Below, piece by piece: positions 1 to 10,799 of a stretch of DNA of 64,000 nt. The position numbers and the translations under genes are program-made. The first letter of the stretch is position 1. Each line of letters begins with the position of its first letter. Under the pieces are notes generated by a model. That model was given only the letters and a program-made list of their open reading frames with translations, searched no databases and was not told the origin of the DNA. The stretch covers positions 8,827,528 to 8,891,527 of the forward strand of contig CM041200.1 in assembly GCA_023078555.1 (NCBI GenBank), given 5' to 3'. Source of the DNA: Ulva prolifera. Its lineage: Eukaryota > Chlorophyta > Ulvophyceae > Ulvales > Ulvaceae.

Positions 1-3000
1 AGCTGTGCAGAATTGCAGCTGTTTGCGTTTCCCGAATACTCTCCTCATGCACAGAGTCACACATTGCCACAGACAAGTGTAGGGTGAATCAAACCAAGCC
101 AAACTTGAACAGACAATGCCATATGAATGTAAGATAGCTGGGGTAGGCTTGAATCAGTCCTGCCCTGATGCCTTGCATGTGCTTTCCAGGCTTGCACCAC
201 AATTGTGGCAGTTCCATGTGCTCTGCATCCAGTAGCAATGGTCTGAGGCAGCCCTCCCGCAGCGATCAGGCCCTGATGAGGATCATTCCCTGCTATCAAT
301 ATTGTCAGGGAGCAGCATGGATTTGCAGAATATCAAAATTCGATGCAGCTACAAAGCTGTGCAGAATTGCAGCTGTTTGCGTTTCCCGAATACTCTCCTC
401 ATGCACAGAGTCACACATTGCCACAGACAAGTGTCGGGTGAATCAAACCAAGCCAAACTTGAACAGAAAATGCCATATGAATGTAAGATAGCTGGGGTAG
501 GCTTGAATCAGTCCTGCAATGATGCCTTGCATGTGCTTTCCAGGCTTGTATCACAATTGTGGCAGTTCCAGGTGCTCTGCATCCAGTAGCAATGGTCTGA
601 GGCAGCCCCCCCGCAGCGATCAGGCCCTGATAAGGATCATTCCCTGCTACAAATATGGTCTGGAAGCAGCATGGCCTTGCAGAATGTCAAAATTCGATGC
701 GGCTACAAAGCTGTGCAGAATTGCAGCTGTTTGCGTTTCCCGAATACTCTCCTCATGCACAGAGTCACACATTGCCACAGACAAGTGTAGGGTGAATCAA
801 ACCAAGCCAAACTTGAACAGACAATGCCATATGAATGTAAGATAGCTGGGGTAGGCTTGAATCAATCCTGCCCTGATGCCTTGCACGTGCTTTCCAGGCT
901 TGCACCACAATTGTGGCAGTTCCAGGTGCTCTGCATCCAGTAGCAATGGTCTGAGGCAGCCCCCCCCGCAGCGATCAGGCCCTGATGAGGATCATTCCCT
1001 GCTATAAATATGGTCTGGAAGCAGCATGGCTTTGCAGAATGTCAAAATTCGATGCGGCTACAAAGCTGTGCAGAATTGCAGCTGTTTGCGTTTCCCGAAT
1101 ACTCTCCTCATGCACAGAGTCACACATTGCCACAGACAAGTGTAGGGTGAATCAAACCAAGCCAAACTTGAACAGACAATGCCATATGAATGTAAGATAG
1201 CTGGGGTAGGCTTGAATCAGTCCTGCCCTGATGCCTTGCATGTGCTTTCCAGGCTTGCACCACAATTGTGGCAGTTCCATGTGCTCTGCATCCAGTAGCA
1301 ATGGTCTGAGGCAGCCCTCCCGCAGCGATCAGGCCCTGATGAGGATCATTCCCTGCTATCAATATTGTCAGGGAGCAGCATGGATTTGCAGAATGTCAAA
1401 ATTCGATGCAGCTACAAAGCTGTGCAGAATTGCAGCTGTTTGCGTTTCCCGAATACTCTCCTCATGCACAGAGTCACACATTGCCACAGACAAGTGTCGG
1501 GTGAATCAAACCAAGCCAAACTTGAACAGACAATGCCATATGAATGTAAGATAGCTGGGGTAGGCTTGAATCAGTCCTGCAATGATGCCTTGCATGTGCT
1601 TTCCAGGCTTGTATCACAATTGTGGCAGTTCCAGGTGCTCTGCATCCAGTAGCAATGGTCTGAGGCAGCCCCCCCGCAGCGATCAGGCCCTGATAAGGAT
1701 CATTCCCTGCTACAAATATGGTCTGGAAGCAGCATGGCCTTGCAGAATGTCAAATTTCGATGCGGCTACAAAGCTGTGCAGAATTGCAGCTGTTTGCGTT
1801 TCCCGAATACTCTCCTCATGCACAGAGTCACACATTGCCACAGACAAGTGTAGGGTGAATCAAACCAAGCCAAACTTGAACAGACAATGCCATATGAATG
1901 TAAGATAGCTGGGGTAGGCTTGAATCAGTCCTGCCCTGATGCCTTGCATGTGCTTTCCAGGCTTGCACCACAATTGTGGCAGTTCCATGTGCTCTGCATC
2001 CAGTAGCAATGGTCTGAGGCAGCCCTCCCGCAGCGATCAGGCCCTGATGAGGATCATTCCCTGCTATCAATATTGTCAGGGAGCAGCATGGATTTGCAGA
2101 ATATCAAAATTCGATGCAGCTACAAAGCTGTGCAGAATTGCAGCTGTTTGCGTTTCCCGAATACTCTCCTCATGCACAGAGTCACACATTGCCACAGACA
2201 AGTGTCGGGTGAATCAAACCAAGCCAAACTTGAACAGAAAATGCCATATGAATGTAAGATAGCTGGGGTAGGCTTGAATCAGTCCTGCAATGATGCCTTG
2301 CATGTGCTTTCCAGGCTTGTATCACAATTGTGGCAGTTCCAGGTGCTCTGCATCCAGTAGCAATGGTCTGAGGCAGCCCCCCCGCAGCGATCAGGCCCTG
2401 ATAAGGATCATTCCCTGCTACAAATATGGTCTGGAAGCAGCATGGCCTTGCAGAATGTCAAAATTCGATGCGGCTACAAAGCTGTGCAGAATTGCAGCTG
2501 TTTGCGTTTCCCGAATACTCTCCTCATGCACAGAGTCACACATTGCCACAGACAAGTGTAGGGTGAATCAAACCAAGCCAAACTTGAACAGACAATGCCA
2601 TATGAATGTAAGATAGCTGGGGTAGGCTTGAATCAATCCTGCCCTGATGCCTTGCACGTGCTTTCCAGGCTTGCACCACAATTGTGGCAGTTCCAGGTGC
2701 TCTGCATCCAGTAGCAATGGTCTGAGGCAGCCCCCCCCGCAGCGATCAGGCCCTGATGAGGATCATTCCCTGCTATAAATATGGTCTGGAAGCAGCATGG
2801 CTTTGCAGAATGTCAAAATTCGATGCGGCTACAAAGCTGTGCAGAATTGCAGCTGTTTGCGTTTCCCGAATACTCTCCTCATGCACAGAGTCACACATTG
2901 CCACAGACAAGTGTAGGGTGAATCAAACCAAGCCAAACTTGAACAGACAATGCCATATGAATGTAAGATAGCTGGGGTAGGCTTGAATCAGTCCTGCCCT

Positions 3001-3730
3001 GATGCCTTGCATGTGCTTTCCAGGCTTGCACCACAATTGTGGCAGTTCCATGTGCTCTGCATCCAGTAGCAATGGTCTGAGGCAGCCCTCCCGCAGCGAT
3101 CAGGCCCTGATGAGGATCATTCCCTGCTATCAATATTGTCAGGGAGCAGCATGGATTTGCAGAATGTCAAAATTCGATGCAGCTACAAAGCTGTGCAGAA
3201 TTGCAGCTGTTTGCGTTTCCCGAATACTCTCCTCATGCACAGAGTCACACATTGCCACAGACAAGTGTCGGGTGAATCAAACCAAGCCAAACTTGAACAG
3301 ACAATGCCATATGAATGTAAGATAGCTGGGGTAGGCTTGAATCAGTCCTGCAATGATGCCTTGCATGTGCTTTCCAGGCTTGTATCACAATTGTGGCAGT
3401 TCCAGGTGCTCTGCATCCAGTAGCAATGGTCTGAGGCAGCCCCCCCGCAGCGATCAGGCCCTGATAAGGATCATTCCCTGCTACAAATATGGTCTGGAAG
3501 CAGCATGGCCTTGCAGAATGTCAAAATTCGATGCGGCTACAAAGCTGTGCAGAATTGCAGCTGTTTGCGTTTCCCGAATACTCTCCTCATGCACAGAGTC
3601 ACACATTGCCACAGACAAGTGTCGGGTGAATCAAACCAAGCCAAACTTGAACAGACAATGCCATATGAATGTGAGATAGCTGGGGTAGGTTTGAATCAGT
3701 CCTGCCCTGATGCCTTGCGTGTGCTTTCCA
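1..3730. repeat. Satellite array with five-monomer higher-order repeat
   Basis: Tandem monomers of 351-358 bp run head to tail from the window edge. Five monomer types recur in fixed order with an exact 1771-bp period: for example 168 matches 1939, 519 matches 2290, 1231 matches 3002 and 1582 matches 3353. Monomer types are told apart by single-base marks such as AAAATGCC versus ACAATGCC, and tgtatcac versus tgcaccac. Successive 1771-bp units are almost identical, with for example one A-to-T change near 1756, while monomers within a unit differ more. This is the pattern of alpha-satellite-like higher-order repeats. The many ORFs on both strands are by-products of the repeat. The array continues beyond the left edge, so its size and any centromeric role cannot be judged here. 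Confidence 0.93.
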
Positions 3731-3960
3731 GGCTTGCACCACAATTGTGGCAGTTCCAGGTGCTCTGCAGCCAGTAGCAATGTTCTGAGGCAGCCCTCCC
3801 GCATCGTTCAATCAGGCCTTGATAAGGACCCATCCCTGCCACCAAAATGGTCAGGAAGCAGCATGACTTTGCAGAATGTCAAAATTCGATGCGGCTACAA
3901 AGTTGTGCAAAATTGTAGCTGGCCGCGTTTGTGTTTGCAGTGTACTGAAGCAGCATGAAG
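3731..3960. repeat. Diverged edge monomer of the satellite
   Basis: The last monomer departs from the array. It carries several substitutions and a small insertion near 3800 (atcgttcaatcagg), and similarity ends at about 3950. Decay at the array edge is typical of satellites homogenised by unequal exchange, so this is likely the true right boundary. Confidence 0.8.
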
Positions 3961-5171
3961 GGATAGAGCATTAGAATATGTAGTAGCTGTAGAGACTTGC
4001 TGCGTTCTGGTAGTGCCTGTGTTTTGACACTTGCAGCCACACCAACCCCATTTGCACAGCTGATGGCGCACCCATCCCAAGAAAAATTGTCTTTTCAATG
4101 CAAGTACAACAATAGTAAGGACCACTGACATGCTTTCTTTTCGGACTTGGGGTGGGTCCTTCGTAGCCGCTGGTGTGGACGCAACCGTGACCCGACAGTG
4201 CAGCAGCGTCACGGTGCTCTGGCGAAGAGGTGAACGCTGCAGGCACATACATTCGCTTGCATCTCCCGCGACCGTGGCGTCGGTGAGCCGCAGCCTTGGC
4301 ATGGACAGCGGATATGTCTGGACTGCAGTCAAGTGGAGCCCCTGTGGCAATGTCATAGTGTTTACGCACTTGTTAGTACAAGCTGACCTGATCAGGAAAA
4401 AGGCATTTCATGCACACTTCCAGAGCATTGGCCATGCGATCGTGCTCCAGGCATTGGTCATTACGCCAATCAAATCACTCGACTATAGCTCATTGAAATG
4501 CTAAACAAGCAGATACTTGGTTTTATCGTTTGGTGAACACACGACTTCGGCATGCGTGTCATGGACCATCGTGTCCACGTTTTCAACAAGACGGCTGTGC
4601 TGTTGCCCGTCAATACCTCCGTCAATGCGCGCAAGCTATGCCGCTCAAGCAATATCAGCAATCACCTTTAGTCATCTTCTTTGCGACATCGACTGACATG
4701 GTTCAATCTGCGCCGATGAATGCGTGCGTAACGCAGGCGAGTGCGACGGCACCGACACCTTCAGATACGTTGTTTGTGTTGACTGCATGGTTTGATCGCT
4801 GTCGCTCGGTAGCTTTGCAAGTCGCAACAGTCTCAGTGGACACTTGAGCTGCACGCAACCTAACTGTTGCTAGCTGCATTTTTGGCTTCGTACCGAATCG
4901 ATGCCTCATGGCGTATCAGAATGCTTGCCGTCCATGGGGCCTTTTTTAGCACATTAACTGCAGCATGGTGTACCTTGTGGACTGTTTCAACAGACTTTTG
5001 TCATGTGCTCTTGGCGGCGTGAGCCTCCCGTCCACCGCAGCAGTCTTGCTTAGCAAGCAAGCTAGTGCTTGGAGTACTTCGCTCTGTGGTCAATGTTTGC
5101 CACCAACAGGGAGGCATCCTAAAGGCTACATGATCGTGACAGCTGCTCACAGCTGTGTCTTTCCATCCACT
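3961..5171. other. No gene recognised
   Basis: Only short overlapping ORFs without recognisable motifs, codon pattern or splice-linked continuation. I see no repeat of note here. Confidence 0.5.
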
Positions 5172-5745
5172 GGTGCTGCCACGATGGTGAGAGCTGAACC
5201 CATGCCGTGGCCTGGCCTCAATGCTGTGCCATGGTGGTCTGAGCTGCTCACCACTGTGGCTGTTGAGGTAACGCACACCATTGCAGAGGTCACCCTTACC
5301 AAAGTAGAGTTTGCAAGTGCCCATCGTGGTTCCAATAACATGTCGTGAGCACAGTGGCCGCAGGTGCTGCCACGACGGTGAGAGCTGCACTCATTGCCGT
5401 GCCCTGGCCTCAATGCAGTCCCACAATGGTCAGAGATGTGCACCACCGTGGATGTTTGAGGTACACGCACCATTGTACATGTCATGCTCACCATGGTAGA
5501 GTTTTCAAATACCCATAATGGTTACAATTACATGTTGTACGCACAGTGGCCACTGGTGCTGCCATGATGGTGAGAGCTGAGCCCCATGGCGTGGCCTCGC
5601 CTCAATTCAGCGCCATAATGGTCACAGCCGCTCACCACCATGGATATTTGAGGTAATGCACACCGTTGCACAACTCACCCTCACCATAGTGGAGTTTCCA
5701 TTTGCCCATAATGGTTCCAAATACATGTTGCACGCACAATGGCCC
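5172..5745. repeat. Three diverged 191-bp tandem repeats
   Basis: Units begin at 5172, 5363 and 5555, each with ggtgctgccacgatggtgag or a close variant, and each ends near a cgcacagtggcc motif. The copies have many substitutions but few length changes, so the duplication is old. ORFs across it are not credible genes. Confidence 0.8.
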
Positions 5746-6126
5746 AGACGCAGCGCCACCTTGGTGATGATGTAGTCCGCTATGGCTACAGTGGGGCCAT
5801 GTTGGCACGAGAGAGCCGCCACGCCAACGTGGTCCAATAGTATTCCAAGGCACGCTGTGAAGCAGTCCAGCATGGATTCCCAACCGTTCCGGGGTGACCC
5901 TGTGGGGCGCTAGCCTCCTGCGTGGATTTGCGCAAACCTGCGTGGAACCTGCGTATCCATGATGGATGTGCCCGTCCCCCAACCCCCCCCTTTCCCTAGT
6001 GGTGCGATGCGCGCATGGGCTTTACCCGAAGCCCTCCGTCACGCCACGCGCCTAAGCAACATCATGCATAATATGATGATCCCAAGATCCGTCGCATGTA
6101 AACGTTGAGCTGGCCCCGCATGCAAC
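5746..6126. other. No gene recognised
   Basis: Spacer between the 191-bp repeats and the relic transposon end; nothing supportable was seen. Confidence 0.4.
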
Positions 6127-6978
6127 TCTGGTTTTCAGCCAAACTGTGTGCATTCACATCCAAGTTCGGCTTGACCCATGGGCCCAGCAGACTGAGTGCG
6201 AGCGAGCCCGCCATGCTAGCCCTCATTTCCAGCAGCTGGCTGGCTTGCCAGTGTTTGCGCAAACATTGCAATTGGCACTTTTAGGAGCTGTGGATGTAAT
6301 GTGTTTGGCAGATGTGAATCATATACAGACGTGTGGTGCTGTCCACCTCCAAAATGTTCAAAAGAAGACATTTTCAATCCTCAGTGGAGGCTTCTTGTGC
6401 CAGGCGACCGAGACACCCCAGAGTGCATTACCACTGTACATGTGGTTGCTGTGAAAATTGGCAGCCTCAGGGCCAAACAGCCAACATGCAGCTCGTCTAG
6501 GAAATACCCGATCAGCACTTCACTACACCTCGAGTAATCTCCTGTTTGACTCTCAGCTTCAATCCTTGCACCACAGCTCCAACAGCTATTCTACGAGCGC
6601 TATAGTGACCCCGAACATGCGTGTGCTTCACGTGCACCACTGTCTGCTGAGAGTTGCTGTGCACTCAGTCTCACAAACCAACCGCATTCACCATCAGCTT
6701 TTTCACGTGCTTAGCGAAGCTGCAATCTAGCTGGACTAGTTGTGTCCAGTACCACTAGTGGTATAGCGGCCATATCACTGGATTGCCACAAAAGCTGGGT
6801 CCTCTGAGATCTGAGGCTGGCCACATGAGTACTGAGAACATTGTTGACAACTAGTTGCCAACAATGTTCTCGTGGAGTGCATGGCTTGGCGAGTGCATGG
6901 CTTGGCGGTGTGGTGAGTGGTGTCGCATTACGCACGCTGCATGCGAGATTCCAACACCCCGAGTTTGGCCGAACACCA
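6127..6978 (-). mobile_element. Diverged stand-alone copy of the 666-bp terminal repeat
   Basis: On the minus strand this 852-bp stretch begins near 6978 with a relative of the cggttttcacccaaactcgg end. It runs through sequence similar to 8880-9350 and ends at 6127 with a relative of the right end (tctggttttcagccaaac, read on plus). It is a diverged relative of the direct repeats that bound the element at 8855-35791, but stands alone, either as a solo copy or as a MITE-like member. It contains extra sequence, including a shortened copy of a palindrome (6747-6796). I could not find a convincing target-site duplication. Confidence 0.75.
6747..6796. repeat. Shortened copy of the palindromic mini-element
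   Basis: The stretch from gtggtatagcggccatatca to the GCCACA end matches one arm of the perfect palindrome at 50436-50535. The other arm is largely deleted. Confidence 0.75.
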
Positions 6979-7957
6979 TGGTGCTCAGACCGGATGGCCA
7001 GCAAACGGCAAGAGGTGGCCGGGCGTGACTGTGAGTCTCGTATCACCTACCGCGCCCGAATGACAAGCATCAGCAGGGCTGCAGCCTGTACCTGGCGTCC
7101 AATGCGCGGCAGAAAGTTGTGGCAACTCGTGCGTTGTGAGCTCTGGAGCAGCTACATATACTCGTACCGGGGGTCCGCGCTACCTCGGTTCGCGTCTCTG
7201 TCCCGGCGCCGCCTCTACACGGCGCGTGCTTGAGTACATATCATTTCATGAACCCTTTCAGCTGCCATGCATACTATGTAGAACTGTAGAATGTGTGTTG
7301 CTCGCTCAGGCTGTGCAGCTGCCCCGCTGATGACACGCCACGTCACGGAGGGCACCATGACGGAACTTCTGACGGACATAAAATATATGATGTTTTTGTT
7401 CTTGTACGCGTCTGGCGCCCTTTTGCCGCTAATCGGTCGGCCATCATGATGATCTGGACTGAGCGGCGGTCCGCCCCTCCTAGCTCGCTTGGCGCCATCT
7501 CCATCAGGCTGGCATTCTGGGCTGCGACTGTGGCTGGAATGTGGCGTGGCAGGTGACTGCACGGCTGGAGCCGTCATGTGACGGCCGTCACTGCCCTATG
7601 CCTAGCGAGGTCACCCACACGGTGTGGTGCAGGGCATGGACGGGGCAGGCTATGCGGTGGTGAGTCTGTTGCATGCCATGCATGCCAGTGGCAGCTGTAC
7701 CTGTGGAGACGTGAGGATTTTACGGGCCACTCTCTGTGGTCAGATGATCATGGCACAGGCAGGTTGCAAGCGATAACTTCGTGTTAACTTGGTGCCACCT
7801 CAGGCGCAGTTGTTCACAATTGTTACTATTTCTCTTGTGCAACTTTTTGCACACTTGCAACAGTGGTATATACACATACTGAACACACATGTACACCCAC
7901 ATACCTCCACACCCACACCCACAGCCTGTGGGTTGATATCATGAGCGGGGACGGGCG
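6979..7957. other. No gene recognised
   Basis: Unique-looking spacer. Short ORFs on both strands lack motifs. Nothing supportable. Confidence 0.4.
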
Positions 7958-8172
7958 TGTGGGCGCCGTGTGGATGCCGTGTGGGCGCCGTGTGGATGCC
8001 GTGTGGGCGCCGTGTGGATGCCGTGTGGGCGCCGTGTGGATGCCGTGTGGGCGCCGTGTGGATGCCGTGTGGGCGCCGTGTGGATGCCGTGTGGGCGCCG
8101 TGTGGATGCCGTGTGGGCGCCGTGTGGATGCCGTGTGGGCGCCGTGTGGATGCCGTGTGGGCGCCGTGTGGA
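7958..8172. repeat. 22-bp minisatellite
   Basis: About ten copies of a 22-bp unit made of two 11-mers, gtgtgggcgcc and gtgtggatgcc. Because 22 is not a multiple of three, all frames rotate and stay open, which creates the repetitive ORFs on both strands. These are not genes. Confidence 0.93.
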
Positions 8173-8200
8173 TGCCACCCGGGTGCGCACCCGGGTGGCA
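8173..8200. repeat. Perfect 28-bp palindrome
   Basis: TGCCACCCGGGTGC is followed directly by its reverse complement. It sits at the end of the minisatellite and 20 bp before the Copia 5' LTR. Confidence 0.9.
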
Positions 8201-8215
8201 CCCACACGCCTGTCC

Positions 8216-8220
8216 CCGCT
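8216..8220. repeat. Copia target-site duplication, left copy
   Basis: CCGCT directly precedes the 5' LTR and is repeated at 41069-41073 directly after the 3' LTR. This shows that the two LTRs belong to one insertion despite lying 32 kb apart. Confidence 0.85.
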
Positions 8221-8640
8221 TGTGGGAAGCAGAGCTCCCCTGGTGCAAGCGTGTCGTAGCTGCGATAACGCGAGTGCAGCAGATCACATGCATTTGGCTG
8301 TGAGTCTGCGGGCAGACCGTAGGTCGGCTGTCCAGTGCACAGAATATAGGACGTAGCTGTCAATTCCAGGTCATCTTTGACTGGCAATTGACAGGTGAGA
8401 ATGCTTTGCTGTTTGTGTGTGTCTGTCTACTGACTACAGCAGAGAACAGTGTGCTGAGCGTACTACGTGGTGCAGGAGTCTGTACTGTATGACTAGTGAT
8501 CATAGCAGCTAACAGAGCTCATATTGCCACAGGTGAGACACACGGCATAGTTATTCTGTAAGATCTTTGACTGGCAATTGTCAGGAGTCTGTACTGTATG
8601 ACTAGTGATCATAGCAGCTAACAGAGCTCATATTGCCACA
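8221..8640 (+). repeat. Copia 5' LTR
   Basis: 420 bp, beginning TGTGGGAAGC and ending ATTGCCACA, with no difference that I can see from 40649-41068. It contains a TATA-like agaatatagg near 8340. Its last ~59 bp are also present as an internal duplicate (about 8474-8532). Downstream lie a primer site and the gag start. Confidence 0.95.
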
Positions 8641-8652
8641 GGTTATGGGTCC
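8641..8652 (+). promoter_or_regulatory. Primer binding site for half initiator tRNA-Met
   Basis: GGTTATGGGTCC directly abuts the LTR. It matches 11 of 12 bases of the complement of the initiator tRNA-Met anticodon stem-loop (GGTTATGGGCCC) rather than the tRNA 3' end. Priming from a cleaved half tRNA is established for Drosophila copia and related elements. Confidence 0.8.
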
Positions 8653-8814
8653 ATCGGCGTGAGAAGACTGCGCACACACCCGTCATCGAGCCGTCACTGG
8701 TCGATGATCTCTGAGCCGTGATTGGTCAGGGAAAAGCCAACACAGGACGTAACTGTCTGTGGAACAATCGCAGGACGTAATTGTCTGTGGATTTGGTGAC
8801 TCAATTTGGTTACC

Positions 8815-8854
8815 ATGGCTGACGGGATATCGACGAAAGTCGAGGTGCTAACAC
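8815..8854 (+). CDS. Copia gag, first codons before the insertion
   Basis: The ATG at 8815 (context ttaccatgg) opens gag, with peptide MADGISTKVEVLT, and stops making sense at 8854 where the 26.9-kb element enters. The frame resumes exactly at 35800 once one copy of GCTAACAC is removed. Distance from the primer site to the ATG is 163 bp. This start is chosen because it is the first ATG in frame with the downstream gag. Confidence 0.85.
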
Positions 8855-9357
8855 CGGTTTTCACCCAAACTCGGGGTGTTGGAATCTCGCATGGGGCGTG
8901 CGTCACGGGACACCACTCACCACACCGCCACGCCATGCACTCCACGAGATCAGTGTTGACAACTGGAATGCAGATTCGCGAAGCACGCAAAAAAGCTGCC
9001 GGTGAATGCATTCGATTTGTGAGACTGAGTGCACAGCAACTTTCAGCACAGAAAATGGTGAAGCACACGCATAGTCGGGCTCGATAGCACACGCAGAATA
9101 GCTGTTGGAGCTGGTGTGCAAGGATTGAGGCTCAGATTCGAACAGGAGATCACTTGAGGTATATGTGAAGTGCTGATCGGGCGGATTCTGGTCGAGCTGC
9201 ATGTTGGTTGTTTGGCCTTGAGGCTGCGAATTTTCACAACACAACATCAGTGGTAATGCACTCTGGGGTATCACAGTGGCCTGCCGCAAACATCCTTGCA
9301 CTGAGAATTGAAAAAGTCAGTTTTGGGGCATATTTGGAGGTGGACAGCACCACACAT
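8855..9357. repeat. Left terminal direct repeat, outer part
   Basis: Identical as far as I can read to 35126-35628. It is interrupted at ACACAT (9352-9357) by the retroelement tail and by the CACTA-bearing segment; the rest of the repeat resumes at 28554. Confidence 0.93.
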
Positions 9358-9404
9358 TGTCAATGTCCAAATGGATACGGCTATGTAATCATGCATACAT
9401 ACAT
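9358..9404 (+). mobile_element. Short retroelement 3' tail insertion
   Basis: 47 bp starting tgtcaatgtccaaatggata and ending in acatacatacat repeats, flanked by ACACAT (9352-9357 and 9405-9410). The core is shared with the tails at 49660, 50274 and 59594 (minus). A tail-only copy with a short tandem terminus and a target duplication fits a severely 5'-truncated LINE or SINE inserted by target-primed reverse transcription. Confidence 0.65.
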
Positions 9405-9952
9405 ACACATGGATTGTCCTCTGTCCTTTGTAACTACATACATGTTATACATCGGCATAGTATTGTATTGATTATCTTCGTTCGTTTCTTCACTCCATAG
9501 CTCGGGTCGGTCGTGCTGCGGTGCACGGCCGGCTCGTAATCGTTGATTCAAATGTCCATGCTGCTGTCTGATTCTTTCGCGCTCGTTCGTTTCATGTCGT
9601 TTCTGCTCTGCGCACCACAGGCTTGGCACGCTCTGGCCCGACTCAGCTGTGACGGCATGTCTGCTACTCCTGCCGCTATGTCCCTTGGCGGCGAAGGTCA
9701 TACGGTTGCACTACAAGTTACCTCTTTAATATTGTGCGGCGTTTGGCTCGCTTCTGGGCATGGCGGATTGCCAGCATGCTCCGTTCTGCGGGCCGGCTTG
9801 GGGCGGTACCGGCGAGGCACACATGTCTGCATGTTGCCTTCCGTTGTCAGCGGTCGCGCGGACGAGGTTCAGCGAGGCTTTTCATCTAGATTCACGTTTC
9901 AGTGGCGCCGCTATACCCTTTTATGGCGCCCTAGCGGCTTCGCGATGATCAT

Positions 9953-9972
9953 CACTAGAAGAATGGCGACAC
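9953..9972 (+). repeat. CACTA left terminal inverted repeat
   Basis: CACTAGAAGAATGGCGACAC; preceded by target duplication CAT. Confidence 0.93.
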
Positions 9973-10799
9973 GGTGAATCGGAGAGCTGACGTAGTGTGT
10001 GCGGAGGGGCAGTTGGAGAGCCTACGGAGAATCGGTGGAGGGCGGACGTAGGTTGCTAGGAGTATCGGAGACTTGTGGCGGAGGTGGGGCAGAGGCAGGT
10101 AGGATTTTCCGATTCCCGTCCGGTACGCCCCAGGGCAACGCCTTTTGTTACTAGCCTGCCTTCGGAGCCCAACCGGAGGATGTTCGGAAGAAAAGACGGT
10201 TCCGTTGTGCGTCCGACGGAGGGGCTACGGACGCGTGCACTAAATTTCGGATCCGTCTCGGATCCGTATGGCGTCCGCCTCGGGGATGCGGGAAGTACAG
10301 GCTTGGCCGTAGGATTGGTGACCTCTTGACGTACATGTATCCGTCTGGCTTGAGATATACTCACGTATGGTTACGAGGAGTGTGCACTTGTGGACACGCA
10401 ATGCTTGACCAAAGGCGTCATGGGCGTTATTACCGGATCAGACTTGGTCGCGCACATGTAAGCGGAGTGCAGGAAGGATCGCGGTTTTGTGGAAGCATGA
10501 TGTGGTTGTTTTCTTTGTTATGAGGCGCGTGAACACGGGGCTGCAGTTGGCAACATGCCTGCATTCATATGCTGTAGGTGCTTACATGGCGCGTGCTTTC
10601 CTTGTTCATCGCTAGATTCATACATACCTCACACTCCCACACATTTCCTCAGGACAGACTCCCTGACATTCCGCGGACAGGACCGGGCAAAGGACCTATG
10701 TATACGTACAGGCTGCAAGATGGTCCTGAGATGGCCCAAATACAACCATACAATGCAATGGCATGTCTACTCGTCCTCGTCCGGGAAGTCGTCAATTAA

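Noticed and set aside
57..3811. Families of ~80-108-residue ORFs
   Set aside because: They recur with the satellite period on both strands and have no independent coding signal.
6127..6978. A clear target duplication for the relic copy
   Set aside because: Candidate 8-mers (atgcaact and atggtgct) match at only five positions.
7800..8387. Long His/Thr/Arg-rich repeat proteins on both strands
   Set aside because: Created by the 22-bp minisatellite, which is open in several frames at once.
8694..9301. A 132-residue ORF repeated exactly at 34992-35572
   Set aside because: It lies in the terminal direct repeats and repeats because they do; no domain or codon evidence.
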